From Steromphala cineraria (Eukaryota; Mollusca; Gastropoda; Trochida; Trochidae): 64,000 bases of DNA. The notes beneath the pieces are model-generated. The model did no database searches, was not told the DNA's origin, and saw nothing but the letters and a program-made list of their open reading frames with translations. The stretch lies in assembly GCA_916613615.1 (NCBI GenBank), contig OU744720.1, positions 4,195,749-4,259,748 of the forward strand, in the 5' to 3' direction. Positions 35,013 through 47,045 of this stretch are shown here, in pieces (the first letter of the stretch is position 1; the number at the start of each line of letters is the position of its first letter). Position numbers and translations under genes: made by a program.

Positions 35013-35902
35013 ATATATGTGGCTATGACTATGATATTGACTTTAAAGCAATATCGAATTCAACCCAAATATCAGTATGAGTAGATATAGGGAACTCAAA
35101 ACTGACCAAAGTTAAATAGATTTCTACGCTATTATACAAATCCCAGCTTCCATTACTTTCGTAATCTAATTTCGTCAAGTATCATATCATATCCAGTTCT
35201 CATCTTGAGATGTTTTGTTCGCTAAACATAATGTCATGTATGTTTTGCTGGTTGCAGACTTCTACTTGTAATTCTTGCCCATTGTTTACCCATTGGTTTT
35301 GCCGTTATGAGTAGGACTAACAATAAGCTTACATTAGGAAATGAGGGCATATAAGGCTGACTATTGCCTCTTCGAAGTCAATCAAACATTACAAGAAATA
35401 GTTGTAAAACTCGTAAGTTTCTTTTTTTTCAATCAGCCTATCTGTTTAAAATTACTTCAATTACACATTTTCATTTGCACTGAGGAAATAAATCGGAATT
35501 TTGACAAGTCTTATTTAACAACCTAAATCAATTATACATTCGAAACAACGTTATCAAATTAAATGGTTTTTGACAGTTCATTTTCCAGTTATGTTGCACT
35601 ATTGCCCTTTCATCAAAATGTATAAGATTCAGTTATAACGCTGTTAGTTGAAGTGTTTGTAGGTGAGCACAAAGAGGACTAGCTTCTTTTGAATAAGTGT
35701 TACATCTCAAGATGAGAACTGGATATGATATGATACTTGACGAAATTAGATTACGAAAGTAATGGAAGCTGGGATTTGTATAATAGCGTAGAAATCTATT
35801 TAACTTTGGTCAGTTTTGAGTTCCCTATATCTACTCATACTGATATTTGGGTTGAATTCGATATTGCTTTAAAGTCAATATCATAGTCATAGCCACATAT
35901 AT
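35013..35902. repeat. Identical inverted repeat, 201-bp arms around 488 bp
   Basis: 35013-35213 and 35702-35902 are reverse complements; I found no mismatch reading them base for base. The 488-bp loop is AT-rich and without a recognisable gene. Perfect identity in a region of decayed repeats implies a recent event or ongoing gene conversion. A transcript through it would form a 201-bp duplex. Confidence 0.93.
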
Positions 35903-37609
35903 ATCTCTATGAAAATGATGATGTGGTTATTACTATTATTATTATTGATAAAGTTTTGCTCATGAAATTTGAAGGAAATTACCAAAACGCCTGTTATTGA
36001 ATCAGTTACAGTAAAATTCATCTGTCTACCGTTTGTGGTAATTGGTAGAAGTGTTTATCAATTTTTCAGTTAGAGATTTTGCTGTAAAAAAAGTCGATTG
36101 GTTTAAACATTTCCGAAACATGATACCAATATACTGACATTGTTTATATGTAAGAGTAATACGGTGGATACGTTTTCGTATACAAACATTACAATCGAAG
36201 ACACTTATAATAATACCAGTAACCACGAAGAACAACAGAGAACGCAGAGAATAATTTATAAATTATCAAATCAAACCAGATGAATTAATACTATAAATCA
36301 ACCCCTCAAGAACAAGACAGTAATTGTTGACAAGCAATGTGTAATTTTTTCATTAAATTCATCGAAGATTGTTATAATTTCTTACTTTTATATTTACTTG
36401 TTTAAACCCATCAGAGTTGACCATTTTACTGAAACAAGAAGGTTTTCTGTCTAAGTGTTCATGTTAATCTTGAACGTTTGGTCAGAAGGTTGTCTTCGAC
36501 TCAAATGTTATTTTGAAACGTCTACAAGTTGTTACATGAGCGACAGTCTTTTAAATCTTTCTTATCACTGTTCTCCTTTAAAGTTGTAACTGCAACGCAC
36601 CGCCTTATATATTAGCTAGCTACTTATAGTAAATGATCCAATGGCTTAAAGGTTGTTGTTGAGGGGTTTTGTAGCATTTGTGTTGTGATAATTACATCAA
36701 GAGTTCCGGGGGGAAAAAACAAACTCGAAGGCCTAATTTATCATGTTTAAACTTATTTTGCAAATCATGAACCAATATGTTTGTTTCAAAATACAGCCAA
36801 ATGAATTGCTGATGCAAACAGTTTGCTTTTAATATTGATTTCGGCTTTCAATGAAGAACTGATGTTGAATCATCATTTAGAGTGATTGTTGACATCTCGC
36901 GAAAACCTAATCGTTAAAATTAGTGTCAAATTTACACAAGTGAAAAGTTGATAACTGAAAGTGGTTCCTCACCAAGAGCAATCTACGTTTCTCATTCAGC
37001 TGAAATGGCGATTTAGGTTTCCTTCTGAAGACATACGAAAGTTTTTTAAATTATTTATTGGATACATTTAGGGGAAATTTATCAGTTCTTTTTTAAGAGA
37101 GTTGACTTCAGTATGTTGTAAAATGATGTCATACATTACATGTCTTTAAAGAACCATTCAATCGAAACTCGTTATGATTTAACCTTTATTTTCAGTATAA
37201 CCAATACTATTACTATTTAGCTCCCTGTTTGCATTTACAAGTTAACTGAAGATTCAGGCTAGGATAATCCGGTTAAATGATAATAAACCTATCAAGAGAT
37301 TTGTTCTTCCCGCGCTCATTTCACACAAGATGAAAATTAGCTACAACAGCAGAAGCAACGTTATCAGTACTGAGAAGTATCATGATTGTTGATGATATGC
37401 AGTCCACATACAATAGGGAAACATTGTTATCTGACCTGTGATAGCCTATTAAGTGATTTACAAGTATTTGATTCGACGGTATGAGTCTTTCAACAGTGTG
37501 AGAACAAATTGTGAATACCAAAAATTTGCAGAGATAGTTGTTGTGGTCTACAAAATTTGGGAATATATTTTAAAAGTTTTTGACTATGTCGCACATACCA
37601 CTGCATGAA
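35903..37609. other. Non-coding stretch
   Basis: AT-rich; a short ATT run near 35932-35945. No gene, RNA or repeat recognised. Confidence 0.5.
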
Positions 37610-37701
37610 AAGAAGTTCTTTACAAGATATTTACAAAGGATTAAATATCTTGTAAAGTACTTATTTACAAGATATTTACAAAGATTAAAGTACTTATTTA
37701 C

Positions 37702-37836
37702 AAAAATAATCAAGGTAATAAATATCTATTAAAGATGATATTTACAAGATATTTATTATTTTGTAAATGTTTGTAAATGTTTGTAAAGTTTTGTAAATAT
37801 CATCTTTAATAGATATTTATTACCTTGATTATTTTT
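37702..37836. repeat. 46-bp perfect hairpin inside the left terminal module
   Basis: 37702-37747 and 37791-37836 are perfect reverse complements with a 43-bp loop rich in TTTGTAAATG. The stem carries AATAATCAAGGTAATAAATA at its outer side. Confidence 0.92.
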
Positions 37837-37839
37837 TAC

Positions 37840-38686
37840 TTTGAAAAGTTATAATTGGCAAAATGTTGACTTTGAAAAGAAATAATTTGAAAAATGTTGA
37901 CTTTGAAAAGTAACAATTGGTGAAAAGTTGACTTTGAAAATTAACAATTGGTGAAAAGTTGACTTTGAAAAGTATTAATTTGAAAAATGTTGACTTTGAA
38001 AAGTAACAATTGGTGAAAAGTTGACTTCGAAAAGTAATAATTTGATGAAATGTTGACTTTGAAAAGAAATAATTTGGTGAATGATGACTTTGTAAATAAA
38101 TGATTTGTGAAATGTAGACTTTGAAAGAAATGATTTGATGAAAGGATGTCTTTTGAAAGAAATAATTTGATGAAATGTTGAGTTTGAAAAGAATTAAGGT
38201 GAAATATTGACTTTGAAAGGTATTAATTTGAAGAAATGTTGGTTTTGGAAATTAATGATTTGATGAAGTGTTTACCTTCAAAAGTAATAATTTGGTGAAA
38301 TGTTGACTTTGAAAACTGATATGTTTGTAGAAGTGTTGACTTTGAAAAGAAATAATTGGTGTAATGTTGACTTTCAAAAGAAATAAATTGATGAAATGTT
38401 GATTTATAAAGTTATTAGTTGATGAAATATTGAGTTAGAAGAGAAAAAATTATGAAATGGTGACTTTGAAATAAATATTTTTTTTGAAATGTTGACTTTC
38501 AAAAGAAATAATGGTGAAATGTTTACTTTGATATGTAATAATTTGATGAAATGTTGACTTTGAAAATTAGTAATTTGATGGAATGTTGATTTTGAAAAGA
38601 AATAATGGTGAAATGTTTACTTTGATAAGTAATAGTTTGGTGAAATGTTGACTTTGAAATATATAATTTGATGAAATGTTGACTTT
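37840..38686 (+). repeat. 31-32-bp tandem array, left arm
   Basis: About 27 degenerate units of TTGACTTTGAAAAG + ~17 bp (AAATAATTTGATGAAATG and variants). Units vary by a few bases and small indels, so the array is older and less homogenised than the 42-bp minisatellite. The inverted partner is at 45835-46880. Confidence 0.92.
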
Positions 38687-39049
38687 AAAGGGGCAGTAGC
38701 ACTTTTTTAGGGGGAATATAAGGGGATGTCACGAAAATGAAAATTAATGGTTCCAATTGAAAACCAATGTATTTAAACTAAATGAAGTAGTAATAATTCA
38801 AATGTATAAGGTAAAGTTTGGCCATGCGATGACATTTTCTTACACAAAATGAATTATAGGTGTTCACACAAAAATGGCCGCAAATGGATTTTATATGAAT
38901 CTTCATACTTTGTCCTCTGACTATGGATGACTGGCTTTTGTAATGAGATTTTTGGCACTGTCAATATAATACATTTAGCAATAACTCACAATTATCAGTG
39001 AAATATCTTAAAATTATGAAATTATTAAAAAACGTGCTACTGCCCCTTT
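38687..39049. mobile_element. 363-bp MITE nested in the array
   Basis: It begins AAAGGGGCAGTAGCAC and ends with the exact reverse complement, a perfect 16-bp terminal inverted repeat. The left neighbour is array sequence ending GACTTT and the right neighbour continues GAAAAA, so the element split the array motif GACTTTGAAAA. No coding capacity. The superfamily is uncertain; either no duplication or a 3-bp TTT duplication fits. Confidence 0.88.
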
Positions 39050-39054
39050 GAAAA

Positions 39055-39905
39055 AATAACATTAATCTCAAAGACTATACCTGAATAAACAAACATTTAT
39101 AAAGCAACTACCCGACAAATAAACTTGGCAAGTTTTCAATAAATGTTTATCTTGGAGCATAAAATAGAAATCATCAATCTATCATCTGCTACCTGCTCTG
39201 ACTCCAATACCCTCCTCGTTAAGTTAAACTACATCCAATTAACATAAATCTCAGATGACTTAACTGAATATACAAACACTTAAAAGCAAACTACCCGACA
39301 ATTCAACTGGCGAGTTTTCAATAAATGTTTAATTGGAGCATAAAATAGAAATCATCAATCCATCGTCTGCTACCTGCTCTGACTCCAATACCCTCCTCGT
39401 TAAGTTAAACTACATCCAATTAACATAAATCTCAGATGACTTACCTGAATATACAAACACTTAACAAGCATCTACCCGACAATTAAACTTGGCGAGTTTT
39501 CAATAAATGTTTATCTTGGAGCATAGAGAAGAAATCATCAATCCATCGTCTGCTACCTGCTCTGACTCCAATACCCTAGGCCTCCTCGTTAAGTTTAACG
39601 ACATTCAATTAACAATAATCTCAGATGACTATACCTGAATATACAAACAATCAACAAGCATCTACCCGACAATTAAGCTTGGCGAGTTTTCAATAAATGT
39701 TTAATTGGAGCATAAAATAGAAACCATCAATCCATCGTCTGCTACATGCTCTGACTCCAATACCCTCCTCGTTAAGTTAAACTACATCCAATTAACATTA
39801 ATCTCAGATTACTAACCTGAATATACAAACACTTAACAAGCATCTACCCGACAATTAAACTTGGCGAGTTTTCAATAAATGTTTATCTTGGAGCATTGAG
39901 TAGAA
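39055..39905 (+). repeat. ~183-bp tandem repeat, about 4.5 units
   Basis: CTGAATA-type unit starts lie at 39081, 39264, 39445, 39635 and 39817 (spacing 183, 181, 190, 182). Each unit contains CTACCCGACAATTAAACTTG, GCGAGTTTTCAATAAATGTT, CTGCTACCTGCTCTGACTCC and CTCCTCGTTAAGTT. A single diverged unit follows at about 40488-40640. Confidence 0.93.
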
Positions 39906-41619
39906 GTTAACACTCATACAGAATGACAATATGAAATTCCGACTTTCATTTTTTTTTTAAATTCTTAAAATGTTCTGAAATTGATCAAAGTTTATTTTCA
40001 ATTTATTCTAATATCAAATTATTATTTAATTATTGGCTATTTTGGGAGATGATAACTTTCATGAAATATTTAGTTTGAAGTTTAGTTTGATGTTGTTTAA
40101 AAATTAACTTTGATAAATATGAAAAGTATGTTGTCTCTTTTTAATGTTTTTAGAATATATTTAAAGATATTCGAATTCAGTTAACATTCCCAATGAAAAA
40201 TAATCCTTCATTGAGTATATTATTGTAAGTGTACAGTTAAACAATACGCTATACTGATTAGTGAATGAATCGTTTATTACCATGAAGATCACACAAAAAA
40301 TGACATAGAAAAAAACAAAAACAAATAAACATGTTTGATTATGGGAGCATGCGTAGATAGGTTTTGACACTCTTTCAAAATATCCACTGCAGTTGTTTAT
40401 GTTCTTATGATATCAGTGATATAAACGTATCTAAAGATGGAAGTAATGAATATTATACATTGCTAAAAGATGGACAAATCATAATAAGATGAGCCACTTT
40501 GTCTTGTTAGCGAGCAAACAATGCTATTTTCATCAATCTATGGATTGTTACTCACCCTCTCTTTCTCCAATACCTAAACGACATGCAATTAGCATAGTCT
40601 TAGATGACTTTTTCTGAATGAACAAATAATAACAATGCATCCGTCAATATTCATTAATTTACTCATTACCTCCGAAATATATGTGGCAAATTAGGGTGAT
40701 CCTCCTCGTGAGGGCCACATATCTCTTAATAAGAAAGTTCACATATATAAGTCGCTTGAAAGCACCTCTTGTCTTATCGCTTCTACTTGTATTGCAATGA
40801 GGTCACTTCGGTGATGTAGTTTGATGTATTTACCACATCGTCATCAAATGAATTCAGTGTCTTTTGACCAATCATCAATAAAAGTCGAATCTAGATTTTA
40901 CTACGGGTTTGATTCTCCCGCGAATAAATATCTAATCAGGCTCTAAAAATTAAATCACTATCACAATAGATTGACTTTGAAATAACACTGTCTCAAGATG
41001 CACGCCACTGATTAGCATAGCAATCGTAGAACAAACACGTGCATATGCTTTCATTTGACAAAAGTCTTCATGTAGCCACACCCCTGTTCAATACCCATTG
41101 AAACACTGTCTATTCCATGCCCACAGTTTGCTTTTTTTACTTAATATTTGCGTTTTTGCACAATATCCTCTTTGCATCTGTTATTCTGTCATGTGAAGGT
41201 GGAATGTTGTTTTTGCATTCTGAATTTATTTAGTAGAGATTTAAGTACGTAAAATGTATCATAAAGGTTCCCTTTTAAGTTGAGTATGTAATAATGTGAC
41301 ATTCTACATAAAAGGTTTAATAAGATGTTTGTGGGTTCAATAACATTTCAATAGGTCAATTAGAGCAAAATTTTGTTTTTATCTTTTGTTGAATGTCTCA
41401 CACCATCTCGGATCTGACATTACTAATACAAAATACATATTTTACATCATATGCAGAATTCATACAGGGACAAAAGGATATAGATATAACTACAATAAGT
41501 CAATCTGTTTAAGCTGTAAAGTTACAGGACTTGCTCACCAGAAATATAGAACACGCCCATCACGTGTAAACAGATTTAGGATATATTTACAAGCATTCGT
41601 ATATAACAAGATATTTTTC
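39906..41619. other. Central part of the composite
   Basis: Includes a segment (39905-40140) that matches the reverse complement of 42600-42840, and one diverged ~183-bp unit at 40488-40640. The rest is AT-rich and without recognisable coding sequence. No transposase-like frame. Confidence 0.5.
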
Positions 41620-42240
41620 AAAATTATTGTGTCAACCACATCAACTTTATTTCAAAGTAACCATTTCATCAAAAGTATCATCTCTCAATATAGCCAATAA
41701 TTATGATGCATCTACTTTGGAAATCACTTGTGAACAATATAACAACTTCAGTGTCACCAACTTCCTAATTTCAAATATATTTGAAAGTCAGAACTCATAT
41801 TTTCATTTTGTATGAGTATTGATTTTTACTCTAAACCCCAAGATATACATATAGTGAAAACTCGCCAAGCTTAATTGTCGTGTACTTGCTTGTTAAGTGT
41901 TTGTATATTCAGGTATAGTCATGTGAACTTTATGTTAATTGAATGTCGTTTAACTTAGCGAGGAGGGTATTGGAGTCAGAGCAGGTAGCAGGCGATAGAT
42001 TGATAATTGTTACTCTATAATCCAAGATATACATTTAGTGAAAACTCGCCAAGCTTAATTGTCGGGTAGTTGCTTGTTGATTGTTTGTATATTCAGGTAT
42101 AGTCATCTGAGATTATTGTTAATTGAATGTCGTTTAACTTAACGAGGAGGGTATCGGAGTCAGAGCATGTAGCAGATGATAGATTGATGCAAATAGCATT
42201 GATTGCCCTTGAACAGGACGAAGGGGCCTAAAATAGTATA
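41620..42240 (-). repeat. ~183-bp units, right arm, inverted copies
   Basis: Two units in reverse orientation contain ACTCGCCAAGCTTAATTGTC, GTTTGTATATTCAGGTATAG and GAGGAGGGTATTGGAGTCAG, preceded by flanking sequence also found before the next copy at 42600. They pair with 39055-39905. Confidence 0.88.
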
Positions 42241-42599
42241 TGGTAACATTTGAATTGGTAGATTTTACACAATAATGAATATGTCTATCAAGGTCAAAAT
42301 GTTTTTGACGCTACATATTTACAAAATAAAATAATCCAAAGTAAACTTTCTTTCAGAAACATTGCAAATAAAAAGTCTCATTGAGAATATTTTTCTCAAA
42401 AATATGCAGTCATGAAATGAAAATTACTCAATACGTTTGCCCATGAAGCTGAACTTTAAAAAATACATCATCAATATGTTCACAAAGAAGTTATCACAAC
42501 AATTGTAATACAGACAAACTGGAAGACAATGATATCTATTCAACTTGCACTCGCTGGTTACATAATAAAAATAGATAATAAAAATAGATGAAACGTTCA

Positions 42600-43010
42600 C
42601 AAATAACATTTTTTTCTGAACTAGCATGTCAACAACATCAAACTATACTTCAAAGTAAACACTTCATCATAATTATAAACCCTCAAAATAGCCCTTTTTC
42701 ATACGGGCTATACTTTGGAAATAACATTTGAACAATATGACAGTTTCAGAGCCAATAATGTACACCAAATTCAATTATATTGGAAAGTCAGAATTTCAAA
42801 TTTTCACTTTGTCTGAGCGTTAACTTCTCCAAGATAAACATTGATTAAAACTCTCCAAGCTTTATTGTCAAGTAGTTACATTAAATTGTTTGTCGTTAAA
42901 CTTAACAAGACAGGTATTGGAGTCAGAGCAGGTAGCAGACTATAGATTGATGCTATGAGCATTGATATCCCTTTGACGAGACAAAGTGGCCTCAACATGA
43001 TATTGTTAAA
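42600..43010 (-). repeat. Third inverted ~183-bp unit with flank, shortened
   Basis: Repeats the 41620-42240 flank plus one unit with an internal deletion (CTCTCCAAGCTTTATTGTC, then GGTATTGGAGTCAGAGCAGG). It is followed by ATTGATATCCCTTTGACGAG, which matches ATTGATTGCCCTTGAACAGG at about 42200. Confidence 0.8.
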
Positions 43011-43904
43011 TTTGAATTGGTAAATTTTACACATGAAGCAGTATGTCTTTCATAATCAAAATATCAGTGACACCATGATGTACATGCTAACATGATATAG
43101 TGTAATATACTATCAATGTGAATATGTCACCCAGACAAAGACAAGTACTACAGTATATCTTGCTGATCACTAATTTTAAACAACACAGAATCAATACCCT
43201 TACTATGATTAACAATAACATAAACAATAAGTTAATATTCAACTGAACCTAATTGCTTTCAAAGTCAACATTTCAATAGAATCATTATTTACGAAATTAG
43301 GATTTATCTCCTCATTTTTTGTGTGTGTGGCAAATAAAGGATGTTTGTACTATACATTCGATGAGCCTTTAATGGGTAAATATATTTGATTCTCATTATT
43401 TAGTTTATTGCACTAACAATAACATAACAGGTGCAGTGACACACTGTGTTTATTAGGTAGTAAAGTGGTATGCATGCATGAAGACTTAACGAGCCTTTGG
43501 CTGAATCCTTGACATGTAGAATCTTGGCAATGTTTGATTGCCATTGCTTCTTTTTTCAGTGTCAGTGAGGTCATGGGTTGCGCTTTTTTGCAAATATGTT
43601 ATAAATATATTATTTAAAAGTGTAAAGCTACATGTAAAAACCTTTTACATTAAGGATAACTGATTGGAACATAAAATCTTGAAATTCTATTTCTTATGAT
43701 TATATCTAAACAATCAACAATTACGGTTGATTAATTAATTAACAAATATGTTGTATTAAGTAGATGATTTGATTCAACCTATTTCTCAAAATCATTAGAT
43801 AAATCATGTTAACTATGTAATACTTGCTGGTTTTTCTAACAATAGGTTTACATCAGGTAGAGAATGCACCAAATGACGAAAAACCTTTCATTCTTTCATT
43901 ATTG

Positions 43905-44151
43905 TCTACTCTTATGCCTGGGTGAGGATCCGGTGGGGTATCCGGCGCCGTATCAACTTTACCATCTTAATTCACTAGTTACTACTTAGTTAGTAAGTAC
44001 TTAAAATAACAATGTACATTCTCCATATGTATCTACGCTGCAATCACCGTCCACCTGTATCACTTTTTGTATCACTTTATGTAACCGCCGATCAGTTGTG
44101 TAACTTAAGGTTAATAAAGAATTGAATTGAATTAAATTGAAATTGACAATT
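43905..44151 (+). mobile_element. Possible 3' end of a non-LTR retrotransposon
   Basis: A GC-richer stretch (GGATCCGGTGGGGTATCCGG near 43927) leads to a 3' end with TGTAACTTAAGGTTAATAAA and a tail of GAATT repeats (GAATTGAATTGAATTAAATTG). Short-word tails instead of poly(A) are typical of CR1/L2/RTE-like LINEs. No RT motif is present, so this is a severely truncated copy if real. Confidence 0.35.
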
Positions 44152-44170
44152 TCTAATACCTAATATATAT

Positions 44171-45052
44171 TTAACGTTTAAACACATTTAGACTAAAACA
44201 AGTTTTAAAGATCTATTGCAGTATTAGGTGTTTTATGTATCCGTCAAGAAACTCATGATGGACACCTCGCCGACAGGAAATTAAAAACTGCAACAACCGC
44301 TAACCTCGATCACTTTTCGATTTACCTTCAAAGATATTTCAACTAAATAAGAACTGGGTGTGCTTTTTGTCAATTTGTCCAATAAACACCTTCAATAAGC
44401 TTTTTATTAAGACTGCGTAGTTAACGGCTGTAAAAAACCTACCTGAGATAGGGGCCATAAAACTCGCGCAGGTGTGACGTAATAAACAGACTATATAGAT
44501 TAGCGCATCGTTAATTGAACTGAAATACCGCCTTAAATAATTGTTTATTTACAAGTGATGTTGATATCTTTATTACTTCAAACGCTTAATAGTCTTACAT
44601 CGTCAAATGACTAATCCAACTGAGTGTTTAACATTTTCTGAAAATCGTTAATGAATGGGTTTATTTGGTGATCTCGTTAAGATAGATGTATAGAGCTCGT
44701 TGTAATCATTCTGTATATATGACGTCTCAAAAATGGCGTGTGACCAGTCATGCATTCACGGGTCTGTCGCGAGACAGATCTAGCTGCCCATCAAGTCGGC
44801 ATTCAAAAACGGCTTTAGTTACTAAACTGAACATAATTGAGTATCAACCTTTGACACACTATAAAATATTTAATCAGACATACTTATATTCAAAAGAAAA
44901 TAGCAACATATGTTTGTTGTTATATGATGTTTAACATTTAAACACATTTACACTCAAACAAGTTTTAAAGATCTATTGCAGTGTAAGGTGTTTATGTAAA
45001 CGTCAATAAACTATTGATGGACACCTCACCGACAGGAAAATAAAAACTGCAA
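44171..45052 (+). repeat. 120-bp direct repeat pair
   Basis: 44171-44290 and 44931-45052 share TTTAAACACATTTA, CAAGTTTTAAAGATCTATTG, GATGGACACCTC and CCGACAGGAAA. The 640 bp between holds an 82-codon open frame with no recognised similarity. Confidence 0.8.
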
Positions 45053-45254
45053 TGAGATATTTTTTAAATTATTTTATTATTGTGTCACGCAAATGTTGAC
45101 ATGTCGTATACATAAAAATTAGCACCATATACATAAAACAATATTTGCCCGGCATACAAGATGGTCGATCCCAATGAACAGTGCTAGAGTAGGCTTTTAC
45201 GCTGAGAGTTGATCCAGGCGTTGAGCCATGAAGCATATCAAGCATGAGCTAACG

Positions 45255-45775
45255 GCATTGCCATTCAATACACAATCAACATCTTAATTAATGAGATATT
45301 CCAACAGGTGTATTCGTTAAGCTACCTACAAGTGAGGGGAATTTAACTTCTAGTAAGCTGTTTGGATTCCTCAAATCAGTGATTAGTTTTTCTGTTTCTT
45401 ATGAAAATGAGAAAATTTTTCACAAACTAAAGACAACAGTAAACATTTCCAGTATCTCATGATTAATTTTTCATCAAAAATTGTTTCAACGAAATCACCA
45501 TTACAAATCTTCATTCAACAACACAATGGATTTTATAAGTCTATGTTTTACAAAAGGTCAACATTTGAAATTATCAAATTTTCCTTAACAGTTAATTTTC
45601 CATCTGAAAAATTAACACCCATTAAATGCGTAATGAATACATCGAACTGATTATGTAACAGCATTGTCACTCAATAGACAATCAACACCTTGACTAATGA
45701 GTTATTTAGCAAGTGTATTCGTTAAGCTACAACCCAATGAGTGGAAATAATTTCCAACAAGCTGTTTTAATTTTT
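45255..45775 (+). repeat. ~115-bp direct repeat pair
   Basis: 45255-45370 and 45660-45772 share CAATCAACA, GTGTATTCGTTAAGCTAC and AAGCTGTTT at matching spacing. They lie just inside the right-arm array. Confidence 0.78.
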
Positions 45776-45834
45776 CAACACTGTATTTATTATTAATATT
45801 AGTTAAAATAAGGAAATTATCAAATTATATCTTT

Positions 45835-46880
45835 TCTAAGTCATCATTTCACAAATTTCACAAAATATTTCTTTTTTTAAGTCAAAATGTCATCAAATTA
45901 TTACTTTTCAAAGTAATTATTTCACCAAACTTATACGTTTTCAAAGTCTTCATATCATTCATTATTACTTTCCAAAGTCAACATTTAACAAAACGTATAA
46001 GTTCCCAAAGTCATCATTTCACTAATTCTTCCTTTTCAAGTCATAATTTTACCAAATTATTCCTCTTCAAAGTCATCATTTAACCAAATTACTTCTTTTC
46101 AAAGTCAACATCTTATAAAATGTTCACGTTTCAAAGTAAACATCTAATAAAATAATCACTTTTCAAAGTCACTATTTCATCAATCATTTCCTTTCAAAGT
46201 CATCATTTCACCAATTATTTCTTTTCAAGTTCAACATTTCATCAATTTATTACTTTTCAAAGCATTTTTTCACTATTTCACCAACCTGTTAGTTTCCAAT
46301 GTCATCATTTCACTAATTATTTCTCTTCAAATTTATCATTTCATCAAATGATTCCTCTTCAAGTCATAATTTCACCAAATTATTCCTATTCAGAGTCATC
46401 ATTTAAACAAATTATCTCTTTTCAAAGCCAACATTTCGAAGAATTATATTTCTCTTCAAACTCAACAAATTCATCTTGTATTTCTTTTCAAAGTCAACAT
46501 TTCATGAAATCATCACTTTTGAAAATCAACATCTCATAAAATTTGTACTTTTCAAAGTTACCATTTGATGAAATTGTTGATATTAAAAGTAAAAATTTCA
46601 TCAAATTATTTCTTTTTGAAGTCAACATTTTACCAATTATCACTTTTCAAAGTCAACATTTCATCAAATCAATACCTTTCAAAGTCAATATTTCAACTTA
46701 ATTTCTTTTCAAAATCAAATTTTCATCAAATTATTTCTTTCAAAGATATCATTTCACAAATGATTTCTTTCCAAAGTCAGCCTTTCACAAATTATTTCTA
46801 TCCAAAGTCAACATTTCATCAAATATTTCTTTCGAAGTCAACATTTACCAATTTTTTTACTTTCAAAGTCTACATTACAG
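45835..46880 (-). repeat. 31-32-bp tandem array, right arm (inverted)
   Basis: About 33 degenerate units of CTTTTCAAAGTCAACATTTC + ~12 bp, the reverse complement of the 37840-38686 array. It is longer than the left array and contains no nested MITE. Confidence 0.92.
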
Positions 46881-47045
46881 ATTAAAGATGATATTTACAA
46901 ATATTTACAAAAATTTACAAATATTTACAAATATTTACAAAAATTTACAAAGGATTAAAGATGATATTTACAAAGAAATAAATATCTTGTAAAGATGATA
47001 TTTACAAAAAAATAAATATCTTGTAAAGGTAATAAATATCTTCAT
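46881..47045 (-). repeat. Right terminal module of the composite
   Basis: ATTAAAGATGATATTTACAA occurs twice, alternating with TATTTACAAAAATTTACAAA and AATAAATATCTTGTAAAG. These are the same words, inverted, as the left terminal module at 37610-37836, but in a different internal arrangement. Confidence 0.85.

Larger units (their letters stand above)
37610..47045. mobile_element. ~9.4-kb mirror-symmetric composite, fold-back-like
   Basis: Three repeat families occur on the left in the order: TTTACAAGATATTTA segment (37610-37836), 31-32-bp TTGACTTTGAAAAG array (37840-38686) and ~183-bp tandem units (39055-39905). They recur on the right in reverse order and orientation: ~183-bp units (41850-42240 and 42835-43000), TTTTCAAAGTCAACA array (45835-46880) and the TTTACAAA/ATAAATATCTTGTAAA segment (46880-47045). 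The centre has no transposase. Long inverted termini made of tandem subrepeats are the hallmark of fold-back elements such as Drosophila FB and Galileo. No target-site duplication was found, so the outer limits are approximate. Confidence 0.7.

Noticed and set aside
44686..44934. 82-codon gene
   Set aside because: No homology pattern, no splice context, and it is located between decayed direct repeats in the composite element.
44171..45052. LTR retrotransposon with 120-bp LTRs
   Set aside because: The direct repeats are too short, lack TG...CA ends and a primer-binding site, and enclose no gag or pol sequence.
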